A DNA stretch of 64,000 nt from Bathymodiolus japonicus methanotrophic gill symbiont. Its GTDB lineage: Bacteria; Pseudomonadota; Gammaproteobacteria; Methylococcales; Methylomonadaceae. The first letter of the stretch is position 1; each line of letters starts with the position of its first letter. Shown here piece by piece: positions 28,986-38,558 of this stretch. The notes under the pieces were generated by a model. The model was given only the letters and a program-made list of their open reading frames with translations. It was not told where the DNA came from and searched no databases. Location of the stretch: assembly GCF_019721995.1 (NCBI RefSeq), contig NZ_BLYC01000015.1, forward strand, positions 1-64,000, in the 5' to 3' direction. Both the position numbers and the translations under genes were made by a program.

Positions 28986-29108
28986 TTATGAAAGATTCTT
29001 CTCTTCTGAAATTTGATGATTAAGCCTAAGCCTTGGCTGTTAAAATTGGTATAAGTACAAGATAATGCTCCTTATAATAAATGTAGTAGAAATGTTATTA
29101 GCAGAAAC

Positions 29109-30251
29109 ATGAAAAAAATTATTTTCTTTATTCGCGCACTGGATGCCGGCGGTGCCGAACGACAACTAGTGGTCACCGCTAAAGGCCTGGCAGAGCGAGG
29201 ATATAAAGTAACAGTGCTTACTTTCTACAGTGGTGGCTTTTATGCGCATGAATTTGCCGATACAAAAGTAACACTATTAAGCTTACACAAAAAAGGACGC
29301 TGGGATCTTCTTGGGTTTTTGTTGCGTTTAATCCGGGTGTTACGCCAGCAACCCCCTGATGTTATTTATAGCTATTTAGGGGTAGCCAATATACTTTCTG
29401 TACTTATAAACCCCTTTATTCCTGACACCCGGGTGGCCTGGGGGGTACGCGCTTCTAATATGAATCTGGAGGAATATGACTGGTTATCTCGCTGGAGCTA
29501 TCGCCTTGAATGCAGACTATCGCGGTTTGCGGACATCATCATTGCCAATTCACATGCCGGATTAAAATTTGCGGTGGCACATGGCTTTCCTGGAAAAAAA
29601 ATAACTGTTATCCCTAATGGTATCAATACTGAACGCTACTACCCTGACAAGCTGGCGGGTGAAGCATTACGTAAAGCATGGGGTGTAGCTGAGAATGAAC
29701 TATTAATTGGGGTGGTAGGGCGTATTGATCCTATGAAAGGTCATGCTGTTTTCCTTGAGGCAGCGGCACTTGGGCAGCGGAAACACAAGCAGCTACGTTT
29801 TGTCTGCGTAGGCGCAGGCGAGGCGGAGTACGAAAAGTCCATGCACCAAACGGCAACTGACCAGGGCCTAGATAATGTGCTGATCTGGGCGGGGCGGCAT
29901 GCTGATATGCACGCTGTGTATAATGCTCTTGATATTGCTTCCTTATCATCTTTATATGGTGAAGGGTTCCCAAATGTACTCGGCGAGGCAATGGCATGTG
30001 GTACAACTTGCGTAGCTACTGATGTGGGAGATTCAGCCCTAGTCATTGGCAATACGGGGCGCGTGATGCCAGCAAATAATAGCCAAGCATTATTTACGGC
30101 ATGGAATGAGCTACTTTTGCTTGAAAGCGAGGATTTTACGCGACTCTCCCAGCAGGCGCGTAAGCGGGTTATTAATGAATTTAGCGTAAAGTCGCTACTA
30201 GACAGGACTGAGAGGACATTGTTCAGTGAAAAAAGTAATGGCCTAAGATAA
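29109..30251 (+). CDS. family 4 glycosyltransferase
   Basis: This 380-residue GT-B protein opens KKIIFFIRALDAGGAERQLVVTAKGLAERGYKVTVLTFYSGG, typical of GT4 enzymes of exopolysaccharide loci. The donor domain contains IGVVGRIDPMKGHAVFLEAAAL and the EX7E motif in LYGEGFPNVLGEAMACGTTCVATDVGDSALV (about residues 282-310). It is likely a step in building a repeat unit on a lipid carrier at the cytoplasmic face. It is closely similar in motif spacing to the GT4 at 31557, so the two may be paralogues. The ATG at 29109 follows a weak GCAGAAAC site. Confidence 0.87.
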   Translation: MKKIIFFIRALDAGGAERQLVVTAKGLAERGYKVTVLTFYSGGFYAHEFADTKVTLLSLHKKGRWDLLGFLLRLIRVLRQQPPDVIYSYLGVANILSVLINPFIPDTRVAWGVRASNMNLEEYDWLSRWSYRLECRLSRFADIIIANSHAGLKFAVAHGFPGKKITVIPNGINTERYYPDKLAGEALRKAWGVAENELLIGVVGRIDPMKGHAVFLEAAALGQRKHKQLRFVCVGAGEAEYEKSMHQTATDQGLDNVLIWAGRHADMHAVYNALDIASLSSLYGEGFPNVLGEAMACGTTCVATDVGDSALVIGNTGRVMPANNSQALFTAWNELLLLESEDFTRLSQQARKRVINEFSVKSLLDRTERTLFSEKSNGLR

Positions 30252-30297
30252 TCGATAAAATGAAAGGCAAGGACTATATCGAAATAGGTGATCACTT

Positions 30298-31560
30298 ATG
30301 AGCTTTGAAAAAGATAAAAATAACCGCAGCTTTTCAGCTGAAATATTCTTAATCATCATGGCATTCTGGATTGGTAGTTACGCCTATTATCAAATGTTTC
30401 TGAGCTATAAATTCAAACCCTTATACAGCTACCTGCTTATCATTTTTTTCACTTGTTTCTGGGTGATAACTCAACGCATCTTATATCCCGCGAGGCTAGA
30501 GCCAATAGATCAGGGACTTAAAAGTATAGGCGTATGGATGGGTCTATATACTTTATGGACTAGCATCACTTATTTATATTCATCCCAAAGCAGCATTGCG
30601 ACAGAGAGCCTGATAGTAGCACTGGAAGGAGCAGCTCTTTTTACGTGTTTTGTGTTGCTGGTGAATCATTCAGTTCGCGTAATAGAATTAGCTACAGTTC
30701 TTGCCATTTTGGCATTGGCTGGGTCAGCAATGTGCCTATGGGATTTTATTGAGCTAACTTTTAGCACTGTTACAGGACGAGGCGCTGGATTCTACAGCAA
30801 CCCGACCATTGCAGGCGATATTATTGCCTTAACTATGGTTGGCGGTTTTTTGCTTGTTCCCAATCGTTTGAAATGGAGTTACATTGCATTCTGTGGACTG
30901 GGGGTGCTGGTAACATTCTCCAGGGCTTCCTGGCTATCCTGGGGGGTGGCAGTTATAGGGCTAAGCATCCTGAGGTACGCTGATGGCGAAAGACGTTTGC
31001 GCTGGATGATAATATTGTCGATCACTGCGTTTATTGTTTTACTTTTACTTGCTCTTTTTTCCGGGGTGACGGAAGGTATTATCAATAAACTGAATCTGCA
31101 GCAATATATGACTATGGATACATTCAGCAGGCTGGGTATTGGTAAAGCCTCATTAGAAAATTTCTCAGCAAGTAGCCGATGGGATATAGCGAAGTTTTCG
31201 ATAAATATGATCAGGGAGGCTCCTTTTTTCGGTTACGGTATTGGCTATACGAAAGAGTGGGCGATGATCGAGACGCACAATATGTATTTGCAACAATGGC
31301 TGGAAGGAGGATTCATTCAGCTTGCCTTGTATATAGGCTTGCTGGTATTAATGTGGAAGATGGCCTCGTGCTTAGGAAAAATCATGCTTGTGCAAATTGC
31401 TCTCAACAGTTTGTTTACGCATAATAACCTTGAGCACCCCGCTGTATTGCTGTTATTTGCATTTATTATTGGTACGCGGCTGGTTGCTTCAAAGCCCTCA
31501 ACACAACGACAAGTCGATATGCAAAGTTCAGATAATCAATTACCTACAGCTACAATATGA
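30298..31560 (+). CDS. O-antigen ligase / Wzy-type polymerase
   Basis: This 420-residue polytopic protein has about 11-12 membrane segments and a periplasmic loop with the Wzy_C signature FFGYGIGYTKEWAMIETHNMYLQQWLEGGF (about residues 308-340). The His-Asn pair lies where ligases place their catalytic loop. It either ligates polysaccharide to lipid A-core or polymerises repeat units at the periplasmic face; sequence alone cannot separate these. Its stop overlaps the next gene's ATG (ATGA at 31557-31560), so it is coupled with the following GT4. Confidence 0.85.
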   Translation: MSFEKDKNNRSFSAEIFLIIMAFWIGSYAYYQMFLSYKFKPLYSYLLIIFFTCFWVITQRILYPARLEPIDQGLKSIGVWMGLYTLWTSITYLYSSQSSIATESLIVALEGAALFTCFVLLVNHSVRVIELATVLAILALAGSAMCLWDFIELTFSTVTGRGAGFYSNPTIAGDIIALTMVGGFLLVPNRLKWSYIAFCGLGVLVTFSRASWLSWGVAVIGLSILRYADGERRLRWMIILSITAFIVLLLLALFSGVTEGIINKLNLQQYMTMDTFSRLGIGKASLENFSASSRWDIAKFSINMIREAPFFGYGIGYTKEWAMIETHNMYLQQWLEGGFIQLALYIGLLVLMWKMASCLGKIMLVQIALNSLFTHNNLEHPAVLLLFAFIIGTRLVASKPSTQRQVDMQSSDNQLPTATI

Positions 31561-32684
31561 AAGTACTGCATATTATTACTGGCCTAACCACTGGTGGCGC
31601 AGAACGTGCGCTATACAATTTATTGCAGGGCGGCTTAAGCACAAAATTTGATAGCCATGTAATCTCAATGACTGATGCAGGTACTTTCGGGCCTCTGATT
31701 AAAGCATTAGGTGTGCTCGTCACAACACTGGAAATGCCTGCAGGGCGGCCTACATTGGCAGGCTTATTAAAACTACGAAATATCGTAAAAACATTACAAC
31801 CAGATGTCATTCAAGGCTGGATGTATCACGGTAATCTGGCGGCAACTCAAGCATGCTCCATGCTTTCGGAAAGAGCCGCCCTAGTCTGGAATATCCGTCA
31901 GACTTTATATCAGATTGGCAATGAAAAGTTTTTGACCCGGCAAGTTATCAGAGCAAACCGGTTTTTTTCTAAAGCCCCGGATGCATTGCTATACAATAGT
32001 CAACTTTCACGACAGCAGCATGAGGCTTTTGGCTTTGCGAGTAAGAATGGGCAGGTGATTGCTAATGGAATTGATCTGCAGCGGTTTCGTTTTTCTCAGG
32101 ATGCACGACAGAGCATACGCTCCGAGTTAACTATTCCTGTAGAAGCTTTGGTAGTCGGACATGTAGCCCGGTTACACCCGATGAAGGATCATGCTAATTT
32201 TTTACAGGCAGCAGAGATAATTGCCTTGCAACACGCTAATGTTCATTTTGTACTAAGTGGTCGGGGTGTTTGCATGGAAAACGCCAGCCTTAGACAGCAA
32301 ATTCCTGGGACATTACAAGATAGGTTTCACCTGCTAGGCGAGCGTAGTGATGTGGCCGATTTAATGAGCGCCATCGATGTTCTTTGTCTTTGTAGCGCCT
32401 GGGGGGAAGGCTTTCCGAATGTTTTAGGTGAAGCGATGGCGGTTGCCGTGCCTTGTATTGCAACCGATGTAGGGGATAGTGGATTGCTTATTGGCGACTA
32501 TGGTGCCATCGTACCTCCTAGAGATAAAACAGCGCTTGCGGCTGGGATTGAATCACTGCTTACTTTGCCTCTTACTGAGCGGCGATTGCTAGGGGAGCAG
32601 GCGCGTAGACGAATTGAAGATAATTTCACCCTGAGTGAAATTGTTGGGCAGTATGTTGATTTGTATCACAATTTAAAAATGTAA
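31557..32684 (+). CDS. family 4 glycosyltransferase
   Basis: This 375-residue GT-B enzyme opens MKVLHIITGLTTGGAERALYNLLQGG. The donor domain has VVGHVARLHPMKDHANFLQAAEI and the EX7E motif in AWGEGFPNVLGEAMAVAVPCIATDVGDSGLLIG (about residues 280-312). It is translationally coupled to the O-antigen ligase by a 4-base overlap, so it acts in the same polysaccharide pathway. It is full length with no visible damage. Confidence 0.88.
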   Translation: MKVLHIITGLTTGGAERALYNLLQGGLSTKFDSHVISMTDAGTFGPLIKALGVLVTTLEMPAGRPTLAGLLKLRNIVKTLQPDVIQGWMYHGNLAATQACSMLSERAALVWNIRQTLYQIGNEKFLTRQVIRANRFFSKAPDALLYNSQLSRQQHEAFGFASKNGQVIANGIDLQRFRFSQDARQSIRSELTIPVEALVVGHVARLHPMKDHANFLQAAEIIALQHANVHFVLSGRGVCMENASLRQQIPGTLQDRFHLLGERSDVADLMSAIDVLCLCSAWGEGFPNVLGEAMAVAVPCIATDVGDSGLLIGDYGAIVPPRDKTALAAGIESLLTLPLTERRLLGEQARRRIEDNFTLSEIVGQYVDLYHNLKM

Positions 32685-32789
32685 AATTAATTAACCTTCT
32701 CTCGGTCAGGATTGCATTGTTATAGTGGGCTGATTTTTATCGAGGGGATGAAGGTTGGAACTTTCTTATAGAAAAACCAGGAATAGATA

Positions 32790-34721
32790 ATGTGTGGCAT
32801 AGTTGGTTATTGGGATAAGCGGGGGGCAGATGTCTCTATCGTTGAGCAGATGGCTTTGCGTATTCAACATAGAGGTCCTGATGGTGCTGGAACCTGGCTG
32901 AATACAGGGGGAGATTTAGCAATGGCGCATCGCCGCCTGGCCATTATTGACCTTTCGCCTGCAGGGCATCAGCCGATGAACTCTCCCTGTGGTCGTTATA
33001 CACTGGTGTTTAATGGTGAGATCTATAATCACCCTGAGTTACGAAAAGATTTAGAACGTGAAGGCGGGCATTTTGCCTGGAAGGGACACTCAGATACCGA
33101 GACTCTATTAGCAGCATTACGCCATTGGGGGCTAGAAAAAACACTGCAACGCATCAATGGTATGTTTGCCTTTGCCCTGTGGGATAGCACTGAGAGCAGC
33201 CTTTTTCTGGCGCGTGATCGTATGGGCGAAAAGCCACTTTATTATGGTAATAATAACGGCCGGTTTTTATTTGGCTCCGAATTAAAAGCATTTAATGCAC
33301 ACCCGCAATGGCAGCCCGAGATAGACCGCAATGCCTTAACATTATTTCTGCGTCATAGCAGTGTGCCGACACCCTGGAGCATTTACCAGGGAATTAATAA
33401 ACTGCCACCGGCTCACTACGTAGTCATTCGTGATGCAGGTAATCAAGTTTCCGAACCTCAGTGTTACTGGAATTTGGCAGAGCTTGCAGAGCAAGGTATC
33501 GCGATGCAAGGCAAAACAGATGCCAAGGGTCTGGTTGATGAATTAGATACACTGCTACGGGATGCAGTTCATAGTCGTATGGCGGCCGATGTTCCTTTAG
33601 GGACTTTTTTATCGGGAGGCTATGATTCAACCATAGTGGCTGCATTGATGCAGGCGCAGTCGTCACGCCCGGTAAAAACCTTTACCATTGGCTTTCATGA
33701 GCAAGGCTATAACGAGGCTGTTCATGCTCAGGCGGTAGCAAAGCATCTGGGTACCGAGCATACCGAGCTGTATGTTACACCAGAGGAAGCCATGGCGGTT
33801 ATTCCGCGACTACCTACAATCTGGGATGAACCATTTGCCGATTCATCACAAATTCCTACCTTGCTGGTCAGTCAACTGGCGCGCAAACATGTCACAGTAA
33901 GTCTATCTGGTGATGGAGGAGATGAGCTATTCTGTGGCTATAATCGTTATACTCAGGGTTATCAGATATGGCATAAGCTACAAATGCTACCTATACCCGT
34001 TCGCCAATTTATCGGAACGATGATGCAGATTTTCCCTGCAGCTCCGCTGGAATATTTACTAGGTTTTCTACCCAAAAGCCTACAGATTCCACATTTAGCT
34101 GACCGTCTGCCTAAACTGACGGATGTCGTAAAAGAGGCTTCTGGCGAATCTTATTATCACCGCCTGGTATCTCACTGGAAAACGCCTGACCAGATTGTGC
34201 TGGGGGCGACTGAACCGAAAACACTGTTTAATCACCCTGAGCAAATGCCAAAACTAACGGACTTTCGTGAGCAGATGATGTATCTCGATAGCCTGACTTA
34301 TTTGCCCGATGATATTTTAACCAAGGTAGATAGAGCGAGTATGGCGGTTAGCCTAGAAGCCCGGGTTCCATTACTGGATCACCGTGTAGTAGAGTTTGCC
34401 TGGAAGGTACCTATGCCACTTAAATACCGAGATGGTAAAGGGAAATTGCTGCTGCGCGAAGTATTATACCGTTATGTGCCGCGTGAGCTGATGGAACGGC
34501 CAAAAATGGGCTTTGGTGTGCCCATCGAGCACTGGCTGCAAGGGCCTTTGCGCGACTGGGCAGACGCTTTTCTGGATGAAAAACGACTCAAAGAAGAAGG
34601 TTTCTTTGACCCCGCCCCAATCCGCAAGATGTGGCAAGAGCATGCTAGCGGAAAGCGTCGCTGGCATTATTATTTATGGGATATTTTGATGTTTCAGGCC
34701 TGGCTGGAAAATCAGCGGTGA
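32790..34721 (+). CDS. asnB: asparagine synthase (glutamine-hydrolysing)
   Basis: This 643-residue amidotransferase has an N-terminal Ntn glutaminase domain with nucleophile Cys2 (MCGIVGY), RIQHRGPDG and NGEIYNHPELR. The C-terminal synthetase domain has the ATP PP-loop FLSGGYDSTIVAAL (about residues 273-286) and SLSGDGGDELFCGYNRY. It converts aspartate to asparagine, or amidates a sugar acid in polysaccharide loci. Most homologues have V or L where this has Y in SGGYDS, which deserves a check. It sits among glycosyltransferases, the usual place for glycan-linked AsnB paralogues. RBS is weak. Confidence 0.93.
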   Translation: MCGIVGYWDKRGADVSIVEQMALRIQHRGPDGAGTWLNTGGDLAMAHRRLAIIDLSPAGHQPMNSPCGRYTLVFNGEIYNHPELRKDLEREGGHFAWKGHSDTETLLAALRHWGLEKTLQRINGMFAFALWDSTESSLFLARDRMGEKPLYYGNNNGRFLFGSELKAFNAHPQWQPEIDRNALTLFLRHSSVPTPWSIYQGINKLPPAHYVVIRDAGNQVSEPQCYWNLAELAEQGIAMQGKTDAKGLVDELDTLLRDAVHSRMAADVPLGTFLSGGYDSTIVAALMQAQSSRPVKTFTIGFHEQGYNEAVHAQAVAKHLGTEHTELYVTPEEAMAVIPRLPTIWDEPFADSSQIPTLLVSQLARKHVTVSLSGDGGDELFCGYNRYTQGYQIWHKLQMLPIPVRQFIGTMMQIFPAAPLEYLLGFLPKSLQIPHLADRLPKLTDVVKEASGESYYHRLVSHWKTPDQIVLGATEPKTLFNHPEQMPKLTDFREQMMYLDSLTYLPDDILTKVDRASMAVSLEARVPLLDHRVVEFAWKVPMPLKYRDGKGKLLLREVLYRYVPRELMERPKMGFGVPIEHWLQGPLRDWADAFLDEKRLKEEGFFDPAPIRKMWQEHASGKRRWHYYLWDILMFQAWLENQR

Positions 34722-34746
34722 CAGATTAAATTGACTGCAGCAAACA

Positions 34747-35865
34747 ATGACAAAGAAAACAATTGCAATTGTCCTCAATGCATCCTGGAATTTATTTAAC
34801 TTCAGACTGAACCTGATTCGCAGTATCGAAAAGGCAGGCTATAAAGTCGTGTTAATTGCCCCTTATGATCAATATAGTGATATTTTAAAAAAAGAATTTA
34901 CATATCATGATATTTATATTAGTAATCAAGGTACAAATCCTAAAGAAGATATAAAAACCTTTATCCAGTTTTATCGACTTTATAAACACATAAAGCCAGA
35001 TATTGTTTTACATTACACCATCAAGCCCAATATTTATGGGACGCTAGCGAGTTATTTTTTGGGTATTCAATGCATTAACAATATTGCTGGTTTAGGTACA
35101 CTTTTTATCAAGCACAACTTTGTGACAAGCATTGCAAAAGGGCTATATAAATACTCTCAATCTAAAGCCGACAAAATATTTTTTCAAAATGCTGATGATT
35201 TTAAGCTTTTTACGGATAAAGGATTAGTAGAAAAGTCAAAGTGTGATATTTTGCCCGGGAGTGGCGTGGATTTAGAAAAGTTTAAGCCAGTTACGACTAT
35301 AAAAAATGATAAAGTGTTTCGCTTTTTACTTATTTCAAGAATGCTTTGGGACAAGGGGGTAAAAGAATATGTTGAAGCGGCAAAAATTATAAAAGAAAAA
35401 TATCCGCATGTTGAATTTCAATTACTGGGTTTTCTAGATGTAGAAAATAAAGCCGCAATTTCTAAACAGCAAATGGACAATTGGGTGGATGATGATGATG
35501 TACAATACTTAGGGGTAAGTGATCATGTTCAACAGGAAATTGCGCAAGCTGATTGTATAGTTTTACCTTCTTTTTACCGGGAAGGTACGCCAAGAACCTT
35601 GCTTGAAAGTGCGAGCATGGCAAAGCCCATAGTGACTACAGATAATGTGGGTTGCAGAGATGTGGTCGATGATGGCATCAATGGTTTTTTGTGTAAAACG
35701 AGAGATACTGGAGATCTGGTACAAAAACTGGGAATGATGCTGAACCTTAGTGTAGAGGAAAGAGTTCAAATGGGAAATAAGGGTAGAGAAAAAATGCAAA
35801 GACAATTTGATGAGCAATTTGTTATCAATAAATATTTAGATGCAATCAATAAACTGTGTGCTTAA
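34747..35865 (+). CDS. family 4 glycosyltransferase (PglA/WbpT-like)
   Basis: This 372-residue GT-B protein opens TIAIVLNASWNLFNFRLNLIRSIEKAGYKVVLIAPYDQY, a pattern of transferases that add HexNAc or uronamide residues in glycan loci. The donor domain has FLLISRMLWDKGVKEYVEAAK and the EX7E motif in YREGTPRTLLESASMAKPIVTTDNVGCRDVVDDG. It is noticeably richer in AT and Lys/Asn codons than its neighbours, suggesting separate acquisition. It begins 25 bases after asnB, so it is probably co-transcribed. The acceptor is unknown. Confidence 0.85.
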   Translation: MTKKTIAIVLNASWNLFNFRLNLIRSIEKAGYKVVLIAPYDQYSDILKKEFTYHDIYISNQGTNPKEDIKTFIQFYRLYKHIKPDIVLHYTIKPNIYGTLASYFLGIQCINNIAGLGTLFIKHNFVTSIAKGLYKYSQSKADKIFFQNADDFKLFTDKGLVEKSKCDILPGSGVDLEKFKPVTTIKNDKVFRFLLISRMLWDKGVKEYVEAAKIIKEKYPHVEFQLLGFLDVENKAAISKQQMDNWVDDDDVQYLGVSDHVQQEIAQADCIVLPSFYREGTPRTLLESASMAKPIVTTDNVGCRDVVDDGINGFLCKTRDTGDLVQKLGMMLNLSVEERVQMGNKGREKMQRQFDEQFVINKYLDAINKLCA

Positions 35866-35937
35866 ATCAAACGTTAATATTTATTAGTGTAGCGAAAAAA
35901 CGTAACCCGTCAACACATTGATTTATGGGAAAATTCT

Positions 35938-35974
35938 GGGTTAGCTTATCGCGCTTTGCTTGATAAGCTAACCC
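35938..35974. repeat. perfect 13-bp-stem hairpin
   Basis: GGGTTAGCTTATC and GATAAGCTAACCC flank an 11-base loop after the last GT4. No T-run follows, so it may be a REP-like repeat or an RNA-end stabiliser, not a canonical terminator. Confidence 0.6.
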
Positions 35975-36197
35975 TGCCTACAAATGCAAGCTATTGTTTG
36001 TTAATATTTAATACTTAAGTAAGCAGTATTGGAAACGGGGGCTTTAGCTCCGTTAACTCCGTACTCTGAATTAAATGCTCCGTATCCGTGAACGTGCGAA
36101 GTACATACACAGTCCTGGTGACAAAGAGAAACATGAGAAATAGTGCTGAGCATTTATTTCCGCTTTAATAGTTAAATAAATTTATGGTTATAATTTG

Positions 36198-36467
36198 ATG
36201 AATATTCTGGGAATTTCAGCTGCACTATCATGATAGTGCAGCTGCCTTTTTAAAAGACGGGGAGATCATTGCCGCAGCGCAGGCAATTGCTTATTGTCTG
36301 CAAGAAGCTGGCATCAATCTGGATGATGTAGATTATGTGGTGTTTTATGATAAGCCGTTACTCAAATTTGAACGTTTATTAGAAACATATCTTGCCTATG
36401 CGCCTCGCGGCTTACGTTCTTTTCTTGTGGCAATGCCTGTCTGGTTAAAAGAAAAGCTATATTTGAA
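36198..36467 (+). pseudogene. carbamoyltransferase, N-terminal remnant
   Basis: The frame opens MNILGIS and, after a short frameshift, reads CSAAFLKDGEIIAAAQ, a match to the NodU/CmcH carbamoyltransferase N-terminus (normally NILGISAYYHDSAA...KDGEIIAAAQEERFTRKKHD). About 15 codons after AAAQ are missing. It then continues AIAYCLQEAGINLDDVDYVVFYDKPLLKFERLLETYLA and ends at MITE M1. The intact enzyme would add carbamoyl groups to sugars. It is dead, with three defects. Confidence 0.82.
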
Positions 36468-36521
36468 CTGAAGTTTCCCAATAATTATTTATGGTAAAAT
36501 TGAAAATATGCTACAACTATA

Positions 36522-37945
36522 GTTTCTCAGATAAATAATTTCCAAATTTGGAGCGCTTAAACTTAGGCGGTAACAACGAAATCTTCCCGCAATTTTTGCA
36601 TAACACAAATCACTTTACTGGCATCATGCATATAAGTGTTAAAAGTTTGCACAACTGAATCATGAAGATCTTCAAAAGTTTTAAAATACTTCATATGAGT
36701 CGAATCGCGTTTCGTATTTTTCCATAATTTCTCAATCGGATTAAAATCCGGCGAGAACGCAGGGAGACGTTCTACTGTCAAACGATCTACATTAGCTAAC
36801 TTAAATTCCTTAATAACACCGCTTCCATGATACGGGGCACCATCTTCAATTAGAATAATCTTGCCTTTATAATAAGCCAGCAATTGTGTTAAAAACTCAA
36901 CATAGCTTTCACCATTAAAACGCCCAGATGTTTCAGCGTGTTGTAATATCATTGGCTTATAACTCTCGATTAAGACGTTGTCGGCAATAGAATATATCGC
37001 TTCCATAAAAAGCTTCTGTGTTGGATATTTCTCATTTTTTAAGCTTTTAAGAATAGCTAAAAATTCTTGAGGCAGCCCAGCTTCTTTTAAAAGTCTAAGT
37101 GACTTTGGTTTTATCTCATAAGCCAATGATTCTCGGTATTGAAAACTCCCTCCTTCGAGTTCGATCGTACCAAACATTTTCAACCCTTTTCGAATCCCTG
37201 ATGTTTTCACTGTGGGTTGCTCTCCTATTGGAGCCCAGGTTCGTGCCAATGAACCCCACATAGCAAATGACACCTCATCACCGAATAAAACGACACTCTT
37301 TTCTTCTACCGCCTTTTCCATAATGGCAGGCAATGTTTCTTCCAGCCACGTTTTTCTTTCAAGCTCGTACTTTTCTTCTTCTTGGCGATCAGTCACAAAA
37401 CGAGCTTTTTGATAACTGAAGCCCAGTTTTTTCATTAGGCTTGATAAGTAGTTCAAGTTATAACGAACTTCAAATTTTAACCAAATAAGCTCGGCAATCA
37501 TCGCAGTATTCCATATTCCACAATGAAATCCATTGTCTTCTGGGCCTTTCTTTATCAACTCAACCAATTTATTTTTCTGGTCTTTAGTTAACTTTGACTT
37601 CCGACCACGTCCTTGATAGTGTTGCCCTATTAACCAACCGACACCTTTATGCATGAATGTTTTCAGCCAATTTATAATGGTTTTTTCACAGACTCCCATT
37701 AGGCGTGCTATTTCTTTGATTCCCATGCATTCACTGAACCAGAGTAGAGCTTGAGTTAATCGACATAAACAAATATTACTTAGCTTGAGAGCTGTCGCCA
37801 TATTTTTTTTTAGTCGGTCTACAATTGACTTTGAAAAAGTGAGGGATACCCTTTTTGACTGTTTCCGTTAGTGTTGGGACGAAAATTATAAGCCAGTTTC
37901 CCCTCTGTCGTTTTTGTTTGTTCGTAAATTAATTTTCTGAAAGTC
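36522..37945 (-). mobile_element. IS630-family insertion sequence
   Basis: The element has imperfect ends (GTTTCTCAGATAAATAATTT / complement of AAATTAATTTTCTGAAAGTC) with TA on both sides, as expected for IS630/Tc1-mariner elements. It is the only copy in the window and is intact. Confidence 0.88.
36563..37801 (-). CDS. IS630-family transposase
   Basis: This 412-residue protein starts with a paired helix-turn-helix (MGIKEIARLMGVCEKTIINWLKTF). The DDE domain contains VVLFGDEVSFAMWGS (first Asp, about residue 177), IILIEDGAPYHGSGVIKEF (second Asp, about 320) and LPAFSPDFNPIEKLWKNTKRD (catalytic Glu, about 352). These are the diagnostic IS630 blocks. It is full length and unbroken, probably active. 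Confidence 0.95.
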   Translation of the reverse strand: MATALKLSNICLCRLTQALLWFSECMGIKEIARLMGVCEKTIINWLKTFMHKGVGWLIGQHYQGRGRKSKLTKDQKNKLVELIKKGPEDNGFHCGIWNTAMIAELIWLKFEVRYNLNYLSSLMKKLGFSYQKARFVTDRQEEEKYELERKTWLEETLPAIMEKAVEEKSVVLFGDEVSFAMWGSLARTWAPIGEQPTVKTSGIRKGLKMFGTIELEGGSFQYRESLAYEIKPKSLRLLKEAGLPQEFLAILKSLKNEKYPTQKLFMEAIYSIADNVLIESYKPMILQHAETSGRFNGESYVEFLTQLLAYYKGKIILIEDGAPYHGSGVIKEFKLANVDRLTVERLPAFSPDFNPIEKLWKNTKRDSTHMKYFKTFEDLHDSVVQTFNTYMHDASKVICVMQKLREDFVVTA

Positions 37946-38122
37946 TATATATGAAAAAAAATAGTCTTTTCATTCGTTTCAAATGCTATTGCCTAAGGGG
38001 AATTAAGTAGGGGTTTGCTATAAACATGGCAAAACCACCTAAAATAAACCTCGATACACCAGCATTGTGTATTTCAGCTACTCAATAATTGGGAAACTTC
38101 AGTTTTATAAGGAGAGTAGGCC

Positions 38123-38558
38123 ATGCAAATCACCGCAGAACTCGACAATCAACGTGTAAAAAGATTACACAGCTTAGAAAAATCATTTAAAAAAAGCACC
38201 TCTGAGCTTATAGCCCTCGCAATTGATGAAATTTATAACCAAAGTAAGTCACAAACCGAAGGTGAAAAAGTTTTAGATATTGTAACTACTCAGCGTATTT
38301 TTTAACTTTAAAATCAAATGGATATATTTTAATTTAACCTGACTTTAGTCATTTTCACCTTTAAAAAGGGGTGAAAATTGGGCTAAAATTCAGAGAGATA
38401 CATTAATTATTATTTTAAATCAATCTGTTATGAGTTTAAATTACGCTGAGTAGTTACTAGATATTTTACAAAAAACAGGATTTTTAGGCAGTATGCCAGA
38501 TGTGAGTGACTTATCAGAAAACTATAAAGACCATTTAGACTGGAGCGATAAAGTATGA
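38123..38558 (+). pseudogene. VapB-type antitoxin interrupted by MITE M3
   Basis: The frame starts MQITAELDNQRVKRLHSLEKSFKKSTSELIALAIDEIY, a ribbon-helix-helix DNA-binding domain of the CopG/VapB type. At 38281 it is split by M3, which is flanked by an 8-bp repeat TAGATATT. It resumes as LQKTGFLGSMPDVSDLSENYKDHLDWSDKV, the toxin-binding tail. The stop overlaps the vapC start (ATGA at 38555-38558). Before insertion it would have encoded an antitoxin of about 90 residues. The truncated ORF stops at residue 60 inside M3. Confidence 0.85.
38282..38457. repeat. MITE M3 (IS66 ends)
   Basis: This 176-bp element has ends GTAACTACTCAGCGTA / TACGCTGAGTAGTTAC and an 8-bp target duplication TAGATATT (38274-38281, 38458-38465). 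The ends equal those of the IS66 copy at 45148-47145, so IS66 transposase probably moves it. Confidence 0.9.

Larger units (their letters stand above)
36468..38102. repeat. MITE M1, copy d, split by IS630
   Basis: The two halves (36468-36521 and 37946-38102) form one M1 copy carrying IS630 at its central CTATAT site. The outer flanks (TTTGAA and TTTTATAAGG) do not match, so this copy also lies at a rearrangement joint between the carbamoyltransferase remnant and vapB. Confidence 0.88.
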
